DNA of 62,165 nt from Acidobacteriota bacterium (GTDB lineage: Bacteria; Acidobacteriota; Terriglobia; Terriglobales; Acidobacteriaceae): positions 1 to 62,165 of the forward strand of contig JAGWRX010000038.1 in the NCBI GenBank assembly GCA_028876395.1, given 5' to 3'. Below the pieces are notes generated by a model. It made no database searches, was not told the origin of the DNA, and saw only the letters and a list, made by a program, of their open reading frames with translations. Of the stretch, positions 33,924 to 44,523 are shown one piece after another (position 1 is the stretch's first letter; each line of letters starts with the position of its first letter). Position numbers and translations under genes: made by a program.

Positions 33924-36683
33924 ATGCGCACGAGCCCTGCTGCTGTCGTCCTCGCCTTCATTCTGCCCCTTTCTGCCGCGGCACAGATGGCCGTACAACC
34001 CACGCCTCCGCCGCCCACAGCGGAGCAGATCAGGGCGGCAGCTGCCATGCCGTTTCGCAATTCCGCGCTGCCGATTGAGCAGCGCGTTGACGATCTCGTA
34101 TCGCGCATGACGCTGGAAGAGAAGGTCTCGCAGCTTATTGATCGGGCCGCGCCGATTCCGCGCCTGGATGTGCCTGCCTACAACTGGTGGAATGAGGGGC
34201 TCCACGGCATCGCCCGCTCCGGTTATGCCACGCTGTTTCCGCAGGCTATCGGCAACGCGGCCACATGGGATGTTCCCCTCCTCCACGGCATCGGAACGGT
34301 CGTCTCCACCGAGGCGCGCGCCAAGTACAACGATGCGATTCGCCACGACAATCGCGATCGCTTTTACGGCCTGACAATCTGGTCGCCCAACATCAATATC
34401 TTCCGTGATCCTCGCTGGGGACGCGGCCAGGAGACCTACGGCGAGGACCCGTTTCTCACCAGCCGCCTTGGCGTGGCCTTCGTCAAGGGCATTCAGGGCG
34501 ACGATCCGGACTACTTCCGCGCTATCGCCACGCCCAAGCATTACGCCGTCCACAGCGGGCCTGAAAGCACACGGCACAAAGCCAACATTGACCCGAGCGA
34601 GCATGACCTCTGGGACACCTATCTGCCCGCATTTCGCGCAACAATTACCGAAGGCCAGGCCGACTCGATCATGTGTTCCTACAACGCCGTCGATGGCGTG
34701 CCTGCCTGCGCAAGCAAGATGCTGCTCGGCGACATTCTTCGCGGGGACTGGGGCTTCAAGGGATTCGTCACATCAGACTGCGACGCGATTGACGATTTCT
34801 CGCAGAAGAACGGGCACCATTACGCCAGCGATCATGCCACAGGTTCGGTGGCAGGGATTCTGGCGGGAACTGATACGGACTGCGGCACCGCGTACCGCGC
34901 TTTGACAGATGCCGTCCACCGCAATCTCATCACCGAGGCCCAGATTGACGTGTCCGTCAAGCGCCTGTTCACCGCGCGCATGCGTATGGGCATGTTCGAC
35001 CCCTCGGAAAAGGTGCCCTATGCCTCACTCCCCTTCAGCGTTGTCAACTCCGCTGAAAATTCGGCTCTGGCGCTGCGGGCCAGTCGCGAGTCGATGGTGT
35101 TGCTCAAAAATGATGGACATTTTCTTCCGCTGAAGCCGGATGGGAAACAGACAATTGCCGTCATCGGTCCGCTAGCCGCCTCCCGCATCGCGCTCGAAGG
35201 CAACTACAACGCGATACCGCTCAATCCCATTCTTCCGGTCGACGGCATCGCTGCGGAATTTGGCGCGGCGCACGTGCTCTACGCCGAGGGCTCGCCCTAC
35301 ATCATGGACGGCGAGGTGCCGGTTCCGCGCACTCTGCTGCGCACCGCGGCCGGGTCGAGTGTTGAGGGCCTGACCGCGGAATACTTTGCGGCTCCCGGCT
35401 TCGACGGCGCTCCCGCAATGACGCGCGTTGACAAGGAAATCGACTTCGACTGGGCCTTCGCCAATCCTGTCCCGAGTCTCTCAGCAGATACCACGGCCCA
35501 GAGCTTTGCCGTTCGCTGGACCGGCACCATCTCCGTGCCGGTTGCGCAGAGCGAGAACTTTCAGGTCCGGCTGCCCTTCTGCTACCCGTGCAATGGCCAG
35601 CTGAAGTTCGCCATCTATCTCGACGGCAAGCCGCTGGAGGCGCTTCCCCCGCAGGCCCTGGGGCCGGAAAGACTGCCCCCCAGCGGAAGGAACTTCGGCG
35701 CGGTTCACCGTTTCCTGATCCCGTTTGCAGATACCAAGCCGCACTCGATCAGAATCGAATACAGCCAGAGCGGCAGGATCGCCTTGAGCGGAATCACGTT
35801 CGAGTGGAGCCCGGGCCAGAAGCTTCTTCAGGACGAGGCCGTCGCCACAGCGAAGAAAGCCGATGTGATTGTGGCCTTCGTTGGCCTCACCGCGCACCTT
35901 GAGGGCGAAGAAATGCGCGTCAACGCCAAAGGCTTTTCCGGCGGCGATCGAACCGACATTGCCCTGCCCGATGTGCAGGAGGAGCTGCTGGAGTCGCTCG
36001 CCAGGACCGGAAAGCCCATGGTCGTCGTGCTGCTCAACGGCAGCGCCCTGGCCGTGAACTGGGCGCAGCAGAATGCCCGCGCGATTCTGGAAGCATGGTA
36101 TCCCGGCCAGGCTGGCGGAGAAGCGATTGCCGAAACCCTCAGCGGCAGGAACAATCCCGCCGGCCGCCTGCCGGTCACCTTCTACACGGGCATCGACCAG
36201 TTGCCTCCCTTCGAGGATTATGCGATGGCAAATCGCACCTACCGCTACTTCAAAGGCAAGCCGCTGTATGCCTTTGGCGACGGCCTTAGCTACACGGATT
36301 TTGCCTATTCCGCGGTCAAGCTTTCCACTGCAACTCTGCACGCTGGGGACACCCTGACGGTGGACGCGGACGTAAAGAACGTGGGCAATCTTGCAGGGGA
36401 CGAGGTCGCGGAGCTTTATCTGGCGCCGCCGCACACAAGCGTTTCGCCGCAACTGGCGCTTGCGGGCTTTGAGCGTCTCCACCTGAACCCGGGCGAGACG
36501 AAGCACGTGACATTCCGCCTTGATCCCCGCACGCTTTCCCAGGTGGATGACACGGGCATTCGCGCAGTACGTCCCGGCCGCTACCGGATATCCATCGGTG
36601 GATCGCAGCCTGGCGGGGACGCGGCCCAGGCCGTCAGGTCAAAGGAGTTCACTCTGGTCGGGACACAGCAGCTTCCGCGGTGA
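33924..36683 (+). CDS. Secreted GH3 beta-glycosidase (beta-xylosidase/beta-glucosidase type) with PA14 insert
   Basis: The 919-residue protein has a signal peptide ending SAAA-QM. The N-terminal GH3 barrel holds YGEDPFLTSRLG, PKHYAVHSGPE and the nucleophile Asp285 in SDCDAI; the SDCD form is common in beta-xylosidases. The C-terminal GH3 sandwich is split by a PA14-like module (about residues 480-630: LTAEYFAAPGFDG, RWTGTISVPVAQSENFQVRL) and ends in a fibronectin-III-like domain (VKNVGNLAGDEVAELYL). The open frame extends 273 codons upstream through the divergent permease gene, but ATG 33924 with GGAG 7 nt upstream, promoter and signal peptide mark the true start. A bidirectional terminator follows. 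Confidence 0.93.
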   Translation: MRTSPAAVVLAFILPLSAAAQMAVQPTPPPPTAEQIRAAAAMPFRNSALPIEQRVDDLVSRMTLEEKVSQLIDRAAPIPRLDVPAYNWWNEGLHGIARSGYATLFPQAIGNAATWDVPLLHGIGTVVSTEARAKYNDAIRHDNRDRFYGLTIWSPNINIFRDPRWGRGQETYGEDPFLTSRLGVAFVKGIQGDDPDYFRAIATPKHYAVHSGPESTRHKANIDPSEHDLWDTYLPAFRATITEGQADSIMCSYNAVDGVPACASKMLLGDILRGDWGFKGFVTSDCDAIDDFSQKNGHHYASDHATGSVAGILAGTDTDCGTAYRALTDAVHRNLITEAQIDVSVKRLFTARMRMGMFDPSEKVPYASLPFSVVNSAENSALALRASRESMVLLKNDGHFLPLKPDGKQTIAVIGPLAASRIALEGNYNAIPLNPILPVDGIAAEFGAAHVLYAEGSPYIMDGEVPVPRTLLRTAAGSSVEGLTAEYFAAPGFDGAPAMTRVDKEIDFDWAFANPVPSLSADTTAQSFAVRWTGTISVPVAQSENFQVRLPFCYPCNGQLKFAIYLDGKPLEALPPQALGPERLPPSGRNFGAVHRFLIPFADTKPHSIRIEYSQSGRIALSGITFEWSPGQKLLQDEAVATAKKADVIVAFVGLTAHLEGEEMRVNAKGFSGGDRTDIALPDVQEELLESLARTGKPMVVVLLNGSALAVNWAQQNARAILEAWYPGQAGGEAIAETLSGRNNPAGRLPVTFYTGIDQLPPFEDYAMANRTYRYFKGKPLYAFGDGLSYTDFAYSAVKLSTATLHAGDTLTVDADVKNVGNLAGDEVAELYLAPPHTSVSPQLALAGFERLHLNPGETKHVTFRLDPRTLSQVDDTGIRAVRPGRYRISIGGSQPGGDAAQAVRSKEFTLVGTQQLPR

Positions 36684-36866
36684 CGGTGCCGGCAAAGCCC
36701 GCGACCAGTCCGGATATGGACCATTACTGATTCATCTGCCCGGCCGCATTTTCTTCCGTTGGTCAAGGATGGGGGCGATGCCAGAGAGGCCAGATAGGTC
36801 GCCGGGCAGGCTCCACGCCGGCACGCCTCGGTGACTCTATCTATATAGCTCTTGAATAAGATAAGG

Positions 36867-36900
36867 CGGGCTGCCCGTTTGATGCGCCACGGGCAGCCCG
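36867..36900. terminator. Bidirectional terminator between GH3 and OmpA-like genes
   Basis: CGGGCTGCCCG (36867-36877) pairs perfectly with CGGGCAGCCCG (36890-36900). On the plus strand it is followed by GCTGGTTTTT, a usable U-tract. On the minus strand it is followed by a T-rich CCTTATCTTATT. It sits between convergent genes. Confidence 0.85.
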
Positions 36901-36913
36901 GCTGGTTTTTCGC

Positions 36914-38044
36914 TTACTGCTGGGTCGCAGCCGAGTGATGCCTTTCCGGCAGCGGCTTGCGTGTTTCCGGCTTCACGGTCGACTCATCCACCGGGGTGGT
37001 GCCTTGCACGTCGTTGGCAAAGTTCGCGCCGGACGGCACAAGGTAGTTCTGTGCTTTCTGTTCATCGTTGGTGCCGGTCGCCGTCGTAACGCGCGAGGGG
37101 TCAATTCCCTTTTCGGTCACCAGGTAGTCCTTGGAGTTGACGGCGCGCTGGCTGGCAAAATCCAGCACCTTGGCCCGCTTGTGCTTCGCCGCATACTTCT
37201 GCTGCTTTGCGGTCTTGTCCTTCTCCTTCGCATTCGAGTTGCCGACCACGACCGCCTTGGCGTCTGGCTGTTTCTGCAGATCGAGTGCAATCTCGTCCAG
37301 GCAGGCCTTAGCTTCGTTGTCAACGCGGGTTGGGCGCTTCTTATCCATCTCGAAGGAGACGATGCAGAGCGTCTGGACGTGAGGAACCGGCGGCGGAGGC
37401 GGAGCCACGATGGTTACGCTCGTGCCCGCGCTCGCGTGGTGCCCCTTATCGTCTGCAACGTTGCAGGAAATCTCGACGGGCCCGGTGGGCGCGCCGGTTG
37501 AAGAGTACGTAGCCGTGTTGCCGCTGCCGCTGATACTGCCGGCCGCTGCACTAAAGCTGTAGGTCAGCGGGCGGTTCTGCGGGCTCGCGCCCGTGGCGGT
37601 AATCGTGCTGCTGCCGCCCGGGTTGAGCGTGGTGGGGCTGGCGGAGCAAGCGATAGTGGGCGGCTCGAATTCCTTCACCGTGAAGCTGGCGGAGCATTCG
37701 GCGGACTGGCCGGGCTTGAGGCCTTCCTTGCCCTTCTTGCCTTCCTTGACCTCGCCCTTCACCGTATAGCTGCCTGGATCGAGCGAACCGGTGGCGACGG
37801 TGGCCGTCGTCCCGCTGCCCGTCACGCCCGTGCCGGACCAGCTGTAAATCACATTCACGTTCTTCTTGGTGCTCAATGAGCCCGCGGTTGCGGTCACTGT
37901 AACCGGCTCACCCGCAAAAATGGCGGGGGGGGCGGCATTGCACGCCAGAGTCACAGGCGGGGCCTTCTTGCACCCCATGGGCAAAAAGGTCAAACACGCC
38001 GAAGCCATAACCAGACAAACAGACTTCGATCTTGCTGAAATCAT
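36914..38044 (-). CDS. OmpA-family lipoprotein with Ig-like repeats
   Basis: The 376-residue protein starts MISARSKSVCLVMASACL and has a lipobox LPMGC near residue 25. Two Ig-like segments follow (about 30-120 and 130-215; VTLACNAAPPAIFAGEPVTVTAT, then PTIACSASPTTLNPGGSSTITATG), then a proline linker and an OmpA-like C-terminal domain (about 235-340; VDNEAKACLDEIALDLQ, AVVVGNSNAKEKDK, RAVNSKDYLVTEKGIDPSRV). The OmpA domain usually anchors to peptidoglycan, so this may tether the envelope. A very basic Lys/Gln stretch interrupts the domain. The upstream frame is open for 82 codons but GGAGGG at 38044 and the signal fix the start. Confidence 0.85.
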   Translation of the reverse strand: MISARSKSVCLVMASACLTFLPMGCKKAPPVTLACNAAPPAIFAGEPVTVTATAGSLSTKKNVNVIYSWSGTGVTGSGTTATVATGSLDPGSYTVKGEVKEGKKGKEGLKPGQSAECSASFTVKEFEPPTIACSASPTTLNPGGSSTITATGASPQNRPLTYSFSAAAGSISGSGNTATYSSTGAPTGPVEISCNVADDKGHHASAGTSVTIVAPPPPPVPHVQTLCIVSFEMDKKRPTRVDNEAKACLDEIALDLQKQPDAKAVVVGNSNAKEKDKTAKQQKYAAKHKRAKVLDFASQRAVNSKDYLVTEKGIDPSRVTTATGTNDEQKAQNYLVPSGANFANDVQGTTPVDESTVKPETRKPLPERHHSAATQQ

Positions 38045-38328
38045 AACTTTCCCTCCGTAATCGAAGTAAACACACAGAAGCGGCCCCCTGAGTGACGCCG
38101 CCCCCCTCAACCGGGAAAATTCCCGGAATTGTTTCGTCTGAATTCTAGCGCGTTTCGGGAAGTTTGAAACGCCGCATCCGATTTTGGACGAAAATTGCGG
38201 TGTTTTCGGCACTTTTTCAGAGACACTGCTTCTGAGAAACTTTGCAGCTTGCCGCCCTGCATCCGCACGCTTCCTTTTTCCAAACTTCAATGAGCCTTTC
38301 GTGCCGTTGACAGGCGGACTCCAGGCAG

Positions 38329-40166
<1,838 letters not shown>

Positions 40167-40546
40167 GCGTTCTTACTCCTAAAGAAAAATCCAGGCGCGA
40201 TCCCAGCCGCCCTGCCGGACAGGGATGCTTCGATCGACAGAGCGCGGCGGCGCGATGATCTCTGAACCATGAAGCCATGATTGAAGAAGAACAATCCGGC
40301 GCGGGATGCCGGCGCTGTACGGTTGGATGTCAATTCGATTCTCTTCCCTGCAACAATCGAAGTTCCATCGCCAGAAGGCCCGCCTGCTTGCAAATCGAAC
40401 TCGGTCTTCTGCGCGAAAAACCGTTGTATCACAAACGATGCAACTCGCGCTTCATTCCCGGGAAATGCCGTTCAGACGATCCTCATGGACCGCTGAGTGG
40501 AGCCTTCAGCCGACCGCTCTCTTCCCGGGAATGAACGTCTCCCCGG
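40167..40546. other. 380-bp region upstream of amtB, with long inverted repeat
   Basis: TTCATTCCCGGGAA (40451-40464) and its exact inverse TTCCCGGGAATGAA (40522-40535) flank a 57-nt spacer. Each arm itself contains the palindrome TTCCCGGGAA. The repeat lies between the 3' end of the esterase gene and the amtB promoter, so it could be a terminator stem or a pair of operators. A GATACAAC segment on the minus strand near 40430 may be part of the amtB promoter. No sigma54 site or small gene was recognised. Confidence 0.45.
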
Positions 40547-41677
40547 TCATTTTTTGTGCTGCGCGTTGGGGTAGCCCTGCCACACATACTCCAACGCCTC
40601 GGGCAGGGTCTGCAGCTTCACCGCGTGGTCAACATGACCAGCGTTGCGCGCAAACACAAACTGGTAGTGGTAGCCCCTGGCAGCCAGAACGTTGGCCATA
40701 TTCTCATTCGCAACCACCCAGTCATGCATCCCGTCGCGCATGACGTTCGGATTGAGAAGGTCGCGATCGCCCACCTCCATCCAGATGCGAAGCGGCCTGG
40801 CCGGGCTGTTCGGGATGAGGTGCTCGTGAAATTCCCACGCGCCATGGGGAGTCTGCGGATCCCATGGCCACTGCTGGTTCACGTAGGTGCCCGAATAGGT
40901 AAGCACGCGGTGGTACAGCTCCGGGTGATACCAGGCCATGATCAACGCGCACGAGCCGCCGGAGCTGCCGCCCATCGTGGCGCGCCCGTCCGGATCGTGG
41001 GTCAATTTCACGTGATATTTCGCCTCCACCAGCGGCAGCACTTCCTGCTCAACGAACTCCGCATACCGGCCGGACATCGTATCGTATTCCAGGCCGCGCT
41101 CGCTGCCCTGGGCGTCGCCCCCGCCATTGCCGATGGAGATGGCGATCATCACGGGGACCCGGTGCTCGGCGATCAGGTTGTCGAGCGCCGTGAACAACGC
41201 ATCGTCGGGTCCGTCCGCGCCCACAATAAACGGCGCAACAGTGCCTGGAACGTACTGCCTGGGCACATAAACCGCCACACGCCGCATGTAAGGAGCAGGA
41301 TGGCTCGCAGTCACCACCAGTCTGGCAGGATTGGAGGGATCAACGGTGCCAAATGTATTCGCGTCGCGCGCGATGCCGGGATAAATCCTGCTGTCTGCCG
41401 AGCTCATGGTGAACTCATACACCGCGCCGCGCGGCACACCGGCCCGCACTGACGACTCAGGCGCGGGGTTGTGCGTGGGCCCAATGATGAAATTCCCGTC
41501 GGTCTGCGCCGGAGCATTCATGCCGTCAGGCAATTCCTTCGCTGCGACGTAGCCGGGCGTGTGTGGATCGCGCGTGGGCGGCGTGGGACGAATCGGCCGT
41601 GGCACTGCCGGCGGCGCCTGGGCAATTGCGGAACCGACAACGGCCAGCAGGATGGCAAGGCTCACAAAACGAAGCAA
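40547..41677 (-). CDS. Secreted alpha/beta hydrolase, esterase (CE1/Fes-like)
   Basis: The 376-residue protein is an exported esterase. The nucleophile motif is GGSSGG (ATMGGSSGGSCALIMAW), preceded by a typical putative-esterase core: RRVAVYVPRQYVPG, PFIVGADGPDD, PVMIAISIGNGGG. A candidate catalytic His is in NAGHVDHAV near the C-terminus. Such enzymes deacylate sugars or cleave feruloyl and enterobactin-type esters. The start is unusual: TTG 41677 follows AAGGAG by 8 nt and opens directly into a signal peptide (MLRFVSLAILLAVVGSAIAQ). ATG 41713 and 41773 upstream have no such ribosome site. Confidence 0.85.
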   Translation of the reverse strand: MLRFVSLAILLAVVGSAIAQAPPAVPRPIRPTPPTRDPHTPGYVAAKELPDGMNAPAQTDGNFIIGPTHNPAPESSVRAGVPRGAVYEFTMSSADSRIYPGIARDANTFGTVDPSNPARLVVTASHPAPYMRRVAVYVPRQYVPGTVAPFIVGADGPDDALFTALDNLIAEHRVPVMIAISIGNGGGDAQGSERGLEYDTMSGRYAEFVEQEVLPLVEAKYHVKLTHDPDGRATMGGSSGGSCALIMAWYHPELYHRVLTYSGTYVNQQWPWDPQTPHGAWEFHEHLIPNSPARPLRIWMEVGDRDLLNPNVMRDGMHDWVVANENMANVLAARGYHYQFVFARNAGHVDHAVKLQTLPEALEYVWQGYPNAQHKK

Positions 41678-41898
41678 CGGGGCATCTCCTTGGGGGTGGC
41701 AATGCTGATGCATGCAAGAACTGCTTCGCGCTTGATTGTACAGTTTCCAATCAAACGCCTGATTCCGCCCCATGTGCAAGCTGCTACCGGGCAATCGGCA
41801 CAGGCTGTAGAGCGATTTGTTACGATGCGGGCAATGTAGACTTAGGAGTCACAATCCCTGCAACAGGCTTGAACAGGACGAGAAAGAGGTTCTCGACA

Positions 41899-43722
41899 AT
41901 GACAGAACGGGCCGTCCGTTTCACCCTCACGCCCTCTGCTGCCGGCTCTGGCGGAAAGCGCAGCTACAACGCCTTCCTCTTGCTGGTTGCGGGTCTTGGC
42001 GGCCTGCTCTATGGAATCGACGTGGGCATCATCGGCGGCGCATTGCCCTATCTTGAAGCGACCTCGGGCCTGACCGCGGCGCAGCTTTCGGTCATCGTCG
42101 CCGCTGTCCTGCTGGGCAGCGTCTTCTCCACCCTGTTCGCGGGAATTCTTGCCGACTGGATGGGGCGCAAGCCGCTGATGGTCCTGAGCGGCGCGACGTT
42201 CGTCCTGAGCATTCCAGTCATCGCCCTTTCGCACGGATATGCTCCGCTGTTCTTTGGCCGTCTTCTTCAAGGCATCAGCGGCGGGCTGATCGGCGTGGTG
42301 GTGCCGCTGTATCTGGCCGAGTGTCTTTCTGCATCGCAGCGCGGCAAAGGCACAGGCGTATTCCAGTGGCTGCTGACGCTCGGCATCGTTGCCGCGGCAT
42401 TGGTGGGAGTCTACTACAGCTATCGCGTCGATGCGGTTGCCAGAACCGCCGGTGCCGCAACGCTCCTGAGCTTCAAAGATCAGGCATGGCGGCGCATCTT
42501 CTGGGTTTCACTGCCGCCGGGACTGCTGTTCATGGCCGGCAGCCTGCTGGTCACGGAGTCGCCGCGATGGCTCTTCAGGCGTGGGCGTCGCGAGCTGGCC
42601 GAAGCAGCCCTGCTGCGCTCGCGGACACCCGAACAGGCTCAGCGCGAACTGCAGGAGATGGAAGAGACGGCGCACGCCACCAAGGCACAGCGCTCCTCCG
42701 GCAAGAAGATCCGGGAGTCTCTGCTGCGCAGAAAATATGCCATCCCGTTCCTGCTGGCCTGCGTCATCCTCTTCTGCAACACGGCAACGGGCGTCAACTC
42801 CATCATCGGATACAACACCGGAATTCTTTTGCAGAGCGGCCTCTCCGATTTGTACGCGCACTGGGGCTACGTCCTGTTTACGCTGGTCAACTTCCTGCTC
42901 ACGATGATCGGGATGGTGCTGGTGGATCGCAAGGGACGCAAGTTTCTCATGGTCCTTGGCACCAGCGGAATCATCGTCTCTCAGGTCGGGGTGGGCATAC
43001 TCTTCCTCACTACGGAGAAGTTGAGCTTGGGCGCGCGCGACCCTGTGCAGGCAATGGTCAGCCCGAATCAGGAGCTGACCCTCCGCTTTGATCCGGATGA
43101 AGCGCGGCGGCTGCTGGCGATGCAGGGCGCGGCGGGCAATGCGATCCAGGGCAGTCGCGCCTCGCTCGCCATCATTTACTCCTATGGAGATTTCACAGCG
43201 GCAACCAGCTATGTGCGATCGGATGATCCCGCGGCCGCTCCCATTCACATCACGCGAGCGGACTGCGTTCCATCCACCAGGGTCGAGGCATTCTTCAAGG
43301 CTCCGCTTGCAAACCTGGAGGCCGCCCAGTCCGCACCGCTCCGCATCAAGAAGGCAGTATTAGGCAGTGTGCCCGATGCCCGCCAAGGCTGGCTTGTCGC
43401 CCTCGGTCTGTACATGTTCATGGCCTTCTACGCGGTCGGGCCCGGCGTATGCGTATGGCTTGCACTCTCAGAACTGATGCCGACGCGCATCCGCTCCAAC
43501 GGCATGAGCATTGCGTTGGTCATCAATCAGCTGGTTTCCACCACGCTGGCTGGAATCTTTCTGCCCTTCGTCAGCAAGTATGGCTACTCTTCCATGTTCT
43601 TCCTGTTCTCAGGCTTTACATTCGTGTACCTGATCGTCGTGGCGTTCTTTCTGCCAGAGACCAAGGGCAAGACCCTTGAGGAGATCGAAGCCTACTTTGA
43701 AGCGCGGGCAACCAGGGCTTAG
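41899..43722 (+). CDS. Sugar porter family MFS transporter with an enlarged loop
   Basis: The 607-residue protein is a sugar:H+ symporter of the XylE/GalP/AraE type. LLYGIDVGIIGGALP, ADWMGRKPLM (A-motif), ESPRWLFRRGR and PETKGKTLEEIE are all diagnostic. Family members are usually 450-490 residues. The extra length is about 125 residues at about 370-496, between two late helices, predicted outside the cytosol and mostly hydrophilic. GAGG lies 9 nt before ATG 41899; the frame is open upstream through the divergent esterase region but is not coding there. It is convergent with cutC. Confidence 0.9.
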   Translation: MTERAVRFTLTPSAAGSGGKRSYNAFLLLVAGLGGLLYGIDVGIIGGALPYLEATSGLTAAQLSVIVAAVLLGSVFSTLFAGILADWMGRKPLMVLSGATFVLSIPVIALSHGYAPLFFGRLLQGISGGLIGVVVPLYLAECLSASQRGKGTGVFQWLLTLGIVAAALVGVYYSYRVDAVARTAGAATLLSFKDQAWRRIFWVSLPPGLLFMAGSLLVTESPRWLFRRGRRELAEAALLRSRTPEQAQRELQEMEETAHATKAQRSSGKKIRESLLRRKYAIPFLLACVILFCNTATGVNSIIGYNTGILLQSGLSDLYAHWGYVLFTLVNFLLTMIGMVLVDRKGRKFLMVLGTSGIIVSQVGVGILFLTTEKLSLGARDPVQAMVSPNQELTLRFDPDEARRLLAMQGAAGNAIQGSRASLAIIYSYGDFTAATSYVRSDDPAAAPIHITRADCVPSTRVEAFFKAPLANLEAAQSAPLRIKKAVLGSVPDARQGWLVALGLYMFMAFYAVGPGVCVWLALSELMPTRIRSNGMSIALVINQLVSTTLAGIFLPFVSKYGYSSMFFLFSGFTFVYLIVVAFFLPETKGKTLEEIEAYFEARATRA

Positions 43723-43731
43723 GAGCCGCAC

Positions 43732-44499
43732 TCAACGATCCTTGGATCCACCAGCGGTGGACGCTTCGCCGTCAAGGGCCCTGTGCGCCTGGTGAAAAAG
43801 CAGTACTGCCTCGCGCACATCGGCTTCCAGCACTGGCGCTCTATCCCCATTGCGGGGTAAGCTCGAACCGCTCCGCGCATCTCTTCGGATGAGCGACCCA
43901 TGCAGCGAGGTAACTCCGGTCCGCCGCACAACGTCCATCAGGTTGTCCAGGCGCAGCCCGCCGCCGGCCATCACGTCGAGACGCCTGCCTGCCAGCCTAT
44001 GCAACCTGGCAATCGCCTCTGCGCCGGCCACCACGTCCGCTGCGCCCCCCGAGGTCAGCAGGCAATCGGCGCCGGTTGCGATCACGTCTTCCAGGGCTTC
44101 GTCCATTTGCGGCGTCTCATCAAAGGCGCGATGAAAGGTCACTCCCATCGGACGGGCCAACTCCACCAGTTCGCGGCTTCGCGCCAAGTCCACACGCCCA
44201 TCCGGCAGCAGGACGCCAACCGCAATCCCCGCGGCTCCGGCCTGCTTTGCCTCTTCAATCTGCCGCCGCATCCGGTCAAACTCCTCAGCGGCGTAGCAGA
44301 AGTCTCCGCCGCGCGGACGAATCAGCACGCGCACAGGGATCGTGAGAAGCCTGACACAGTCCGCGATCAGATCGAGAGGAGGTGTAACGCCGCCTATCCA
44401 CAGTTTGCTGCACAGCTCAATCCGGTCGGCGCCGCCGGCCTCAGCGATTCGCGCGGATTCAAGACTCTCGACACACAGCTCAAAACGCAATGTTTTCAT
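43732..44499 (-). CDS. cutC: CutC family protein
   Basis: The 255-residue TIM-barrel protein begins LRFELCVESLESARIAEAGGADRIELC, the CutC signature, and has IPVRVLIRPRGGDFCY and GVTFHRAFDETP. CutC was linked to copper homeostasis, but its biochemical role is debated. The C-terminal 30 residues (after HQAHRALD) are not conserved. It lies 24 nt downstream of the D-amino-acid dehydratase-like gene on the same strand, so it is probably the second gene of that operon. No copper site or copper regulator is seen nearby. Confidence 0.9.
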   Translation of the reverse strand: MKTLRFELCVESLESARIAEAGGADRIELCSKLWIGGVTPPLDLIADCVRLLTIPVRVLIRPRGGDFCYAAEEFDRMRRQIEEAKQAGAAGIAVGVLLPDGRVDLARSRELVELARPMGVTFHRAFDETPQMDEALEDVIATGADCLLTSGGAADVVAGAEAIARLHRLAGRRLDVMAGGGLRLDNLMDVVRRTGVTSLHGSLIRRDARSGSSLPRNGDRAPVLEADVREAVLLFHQAHRALDGEASTAGGSKDR

Positions 44500-44523
44500 G
44501 GCGCACTCAAGAAATCGAATTTG

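Noticed and set aside
40167-40546. Sigma54 promoter upstream of amtB
   Set aside because: I looked for GG-N10-GC with TTGCA. The nearest match (TGG followed by TTGTTGCA on the minus strand) has the wrong spacing.
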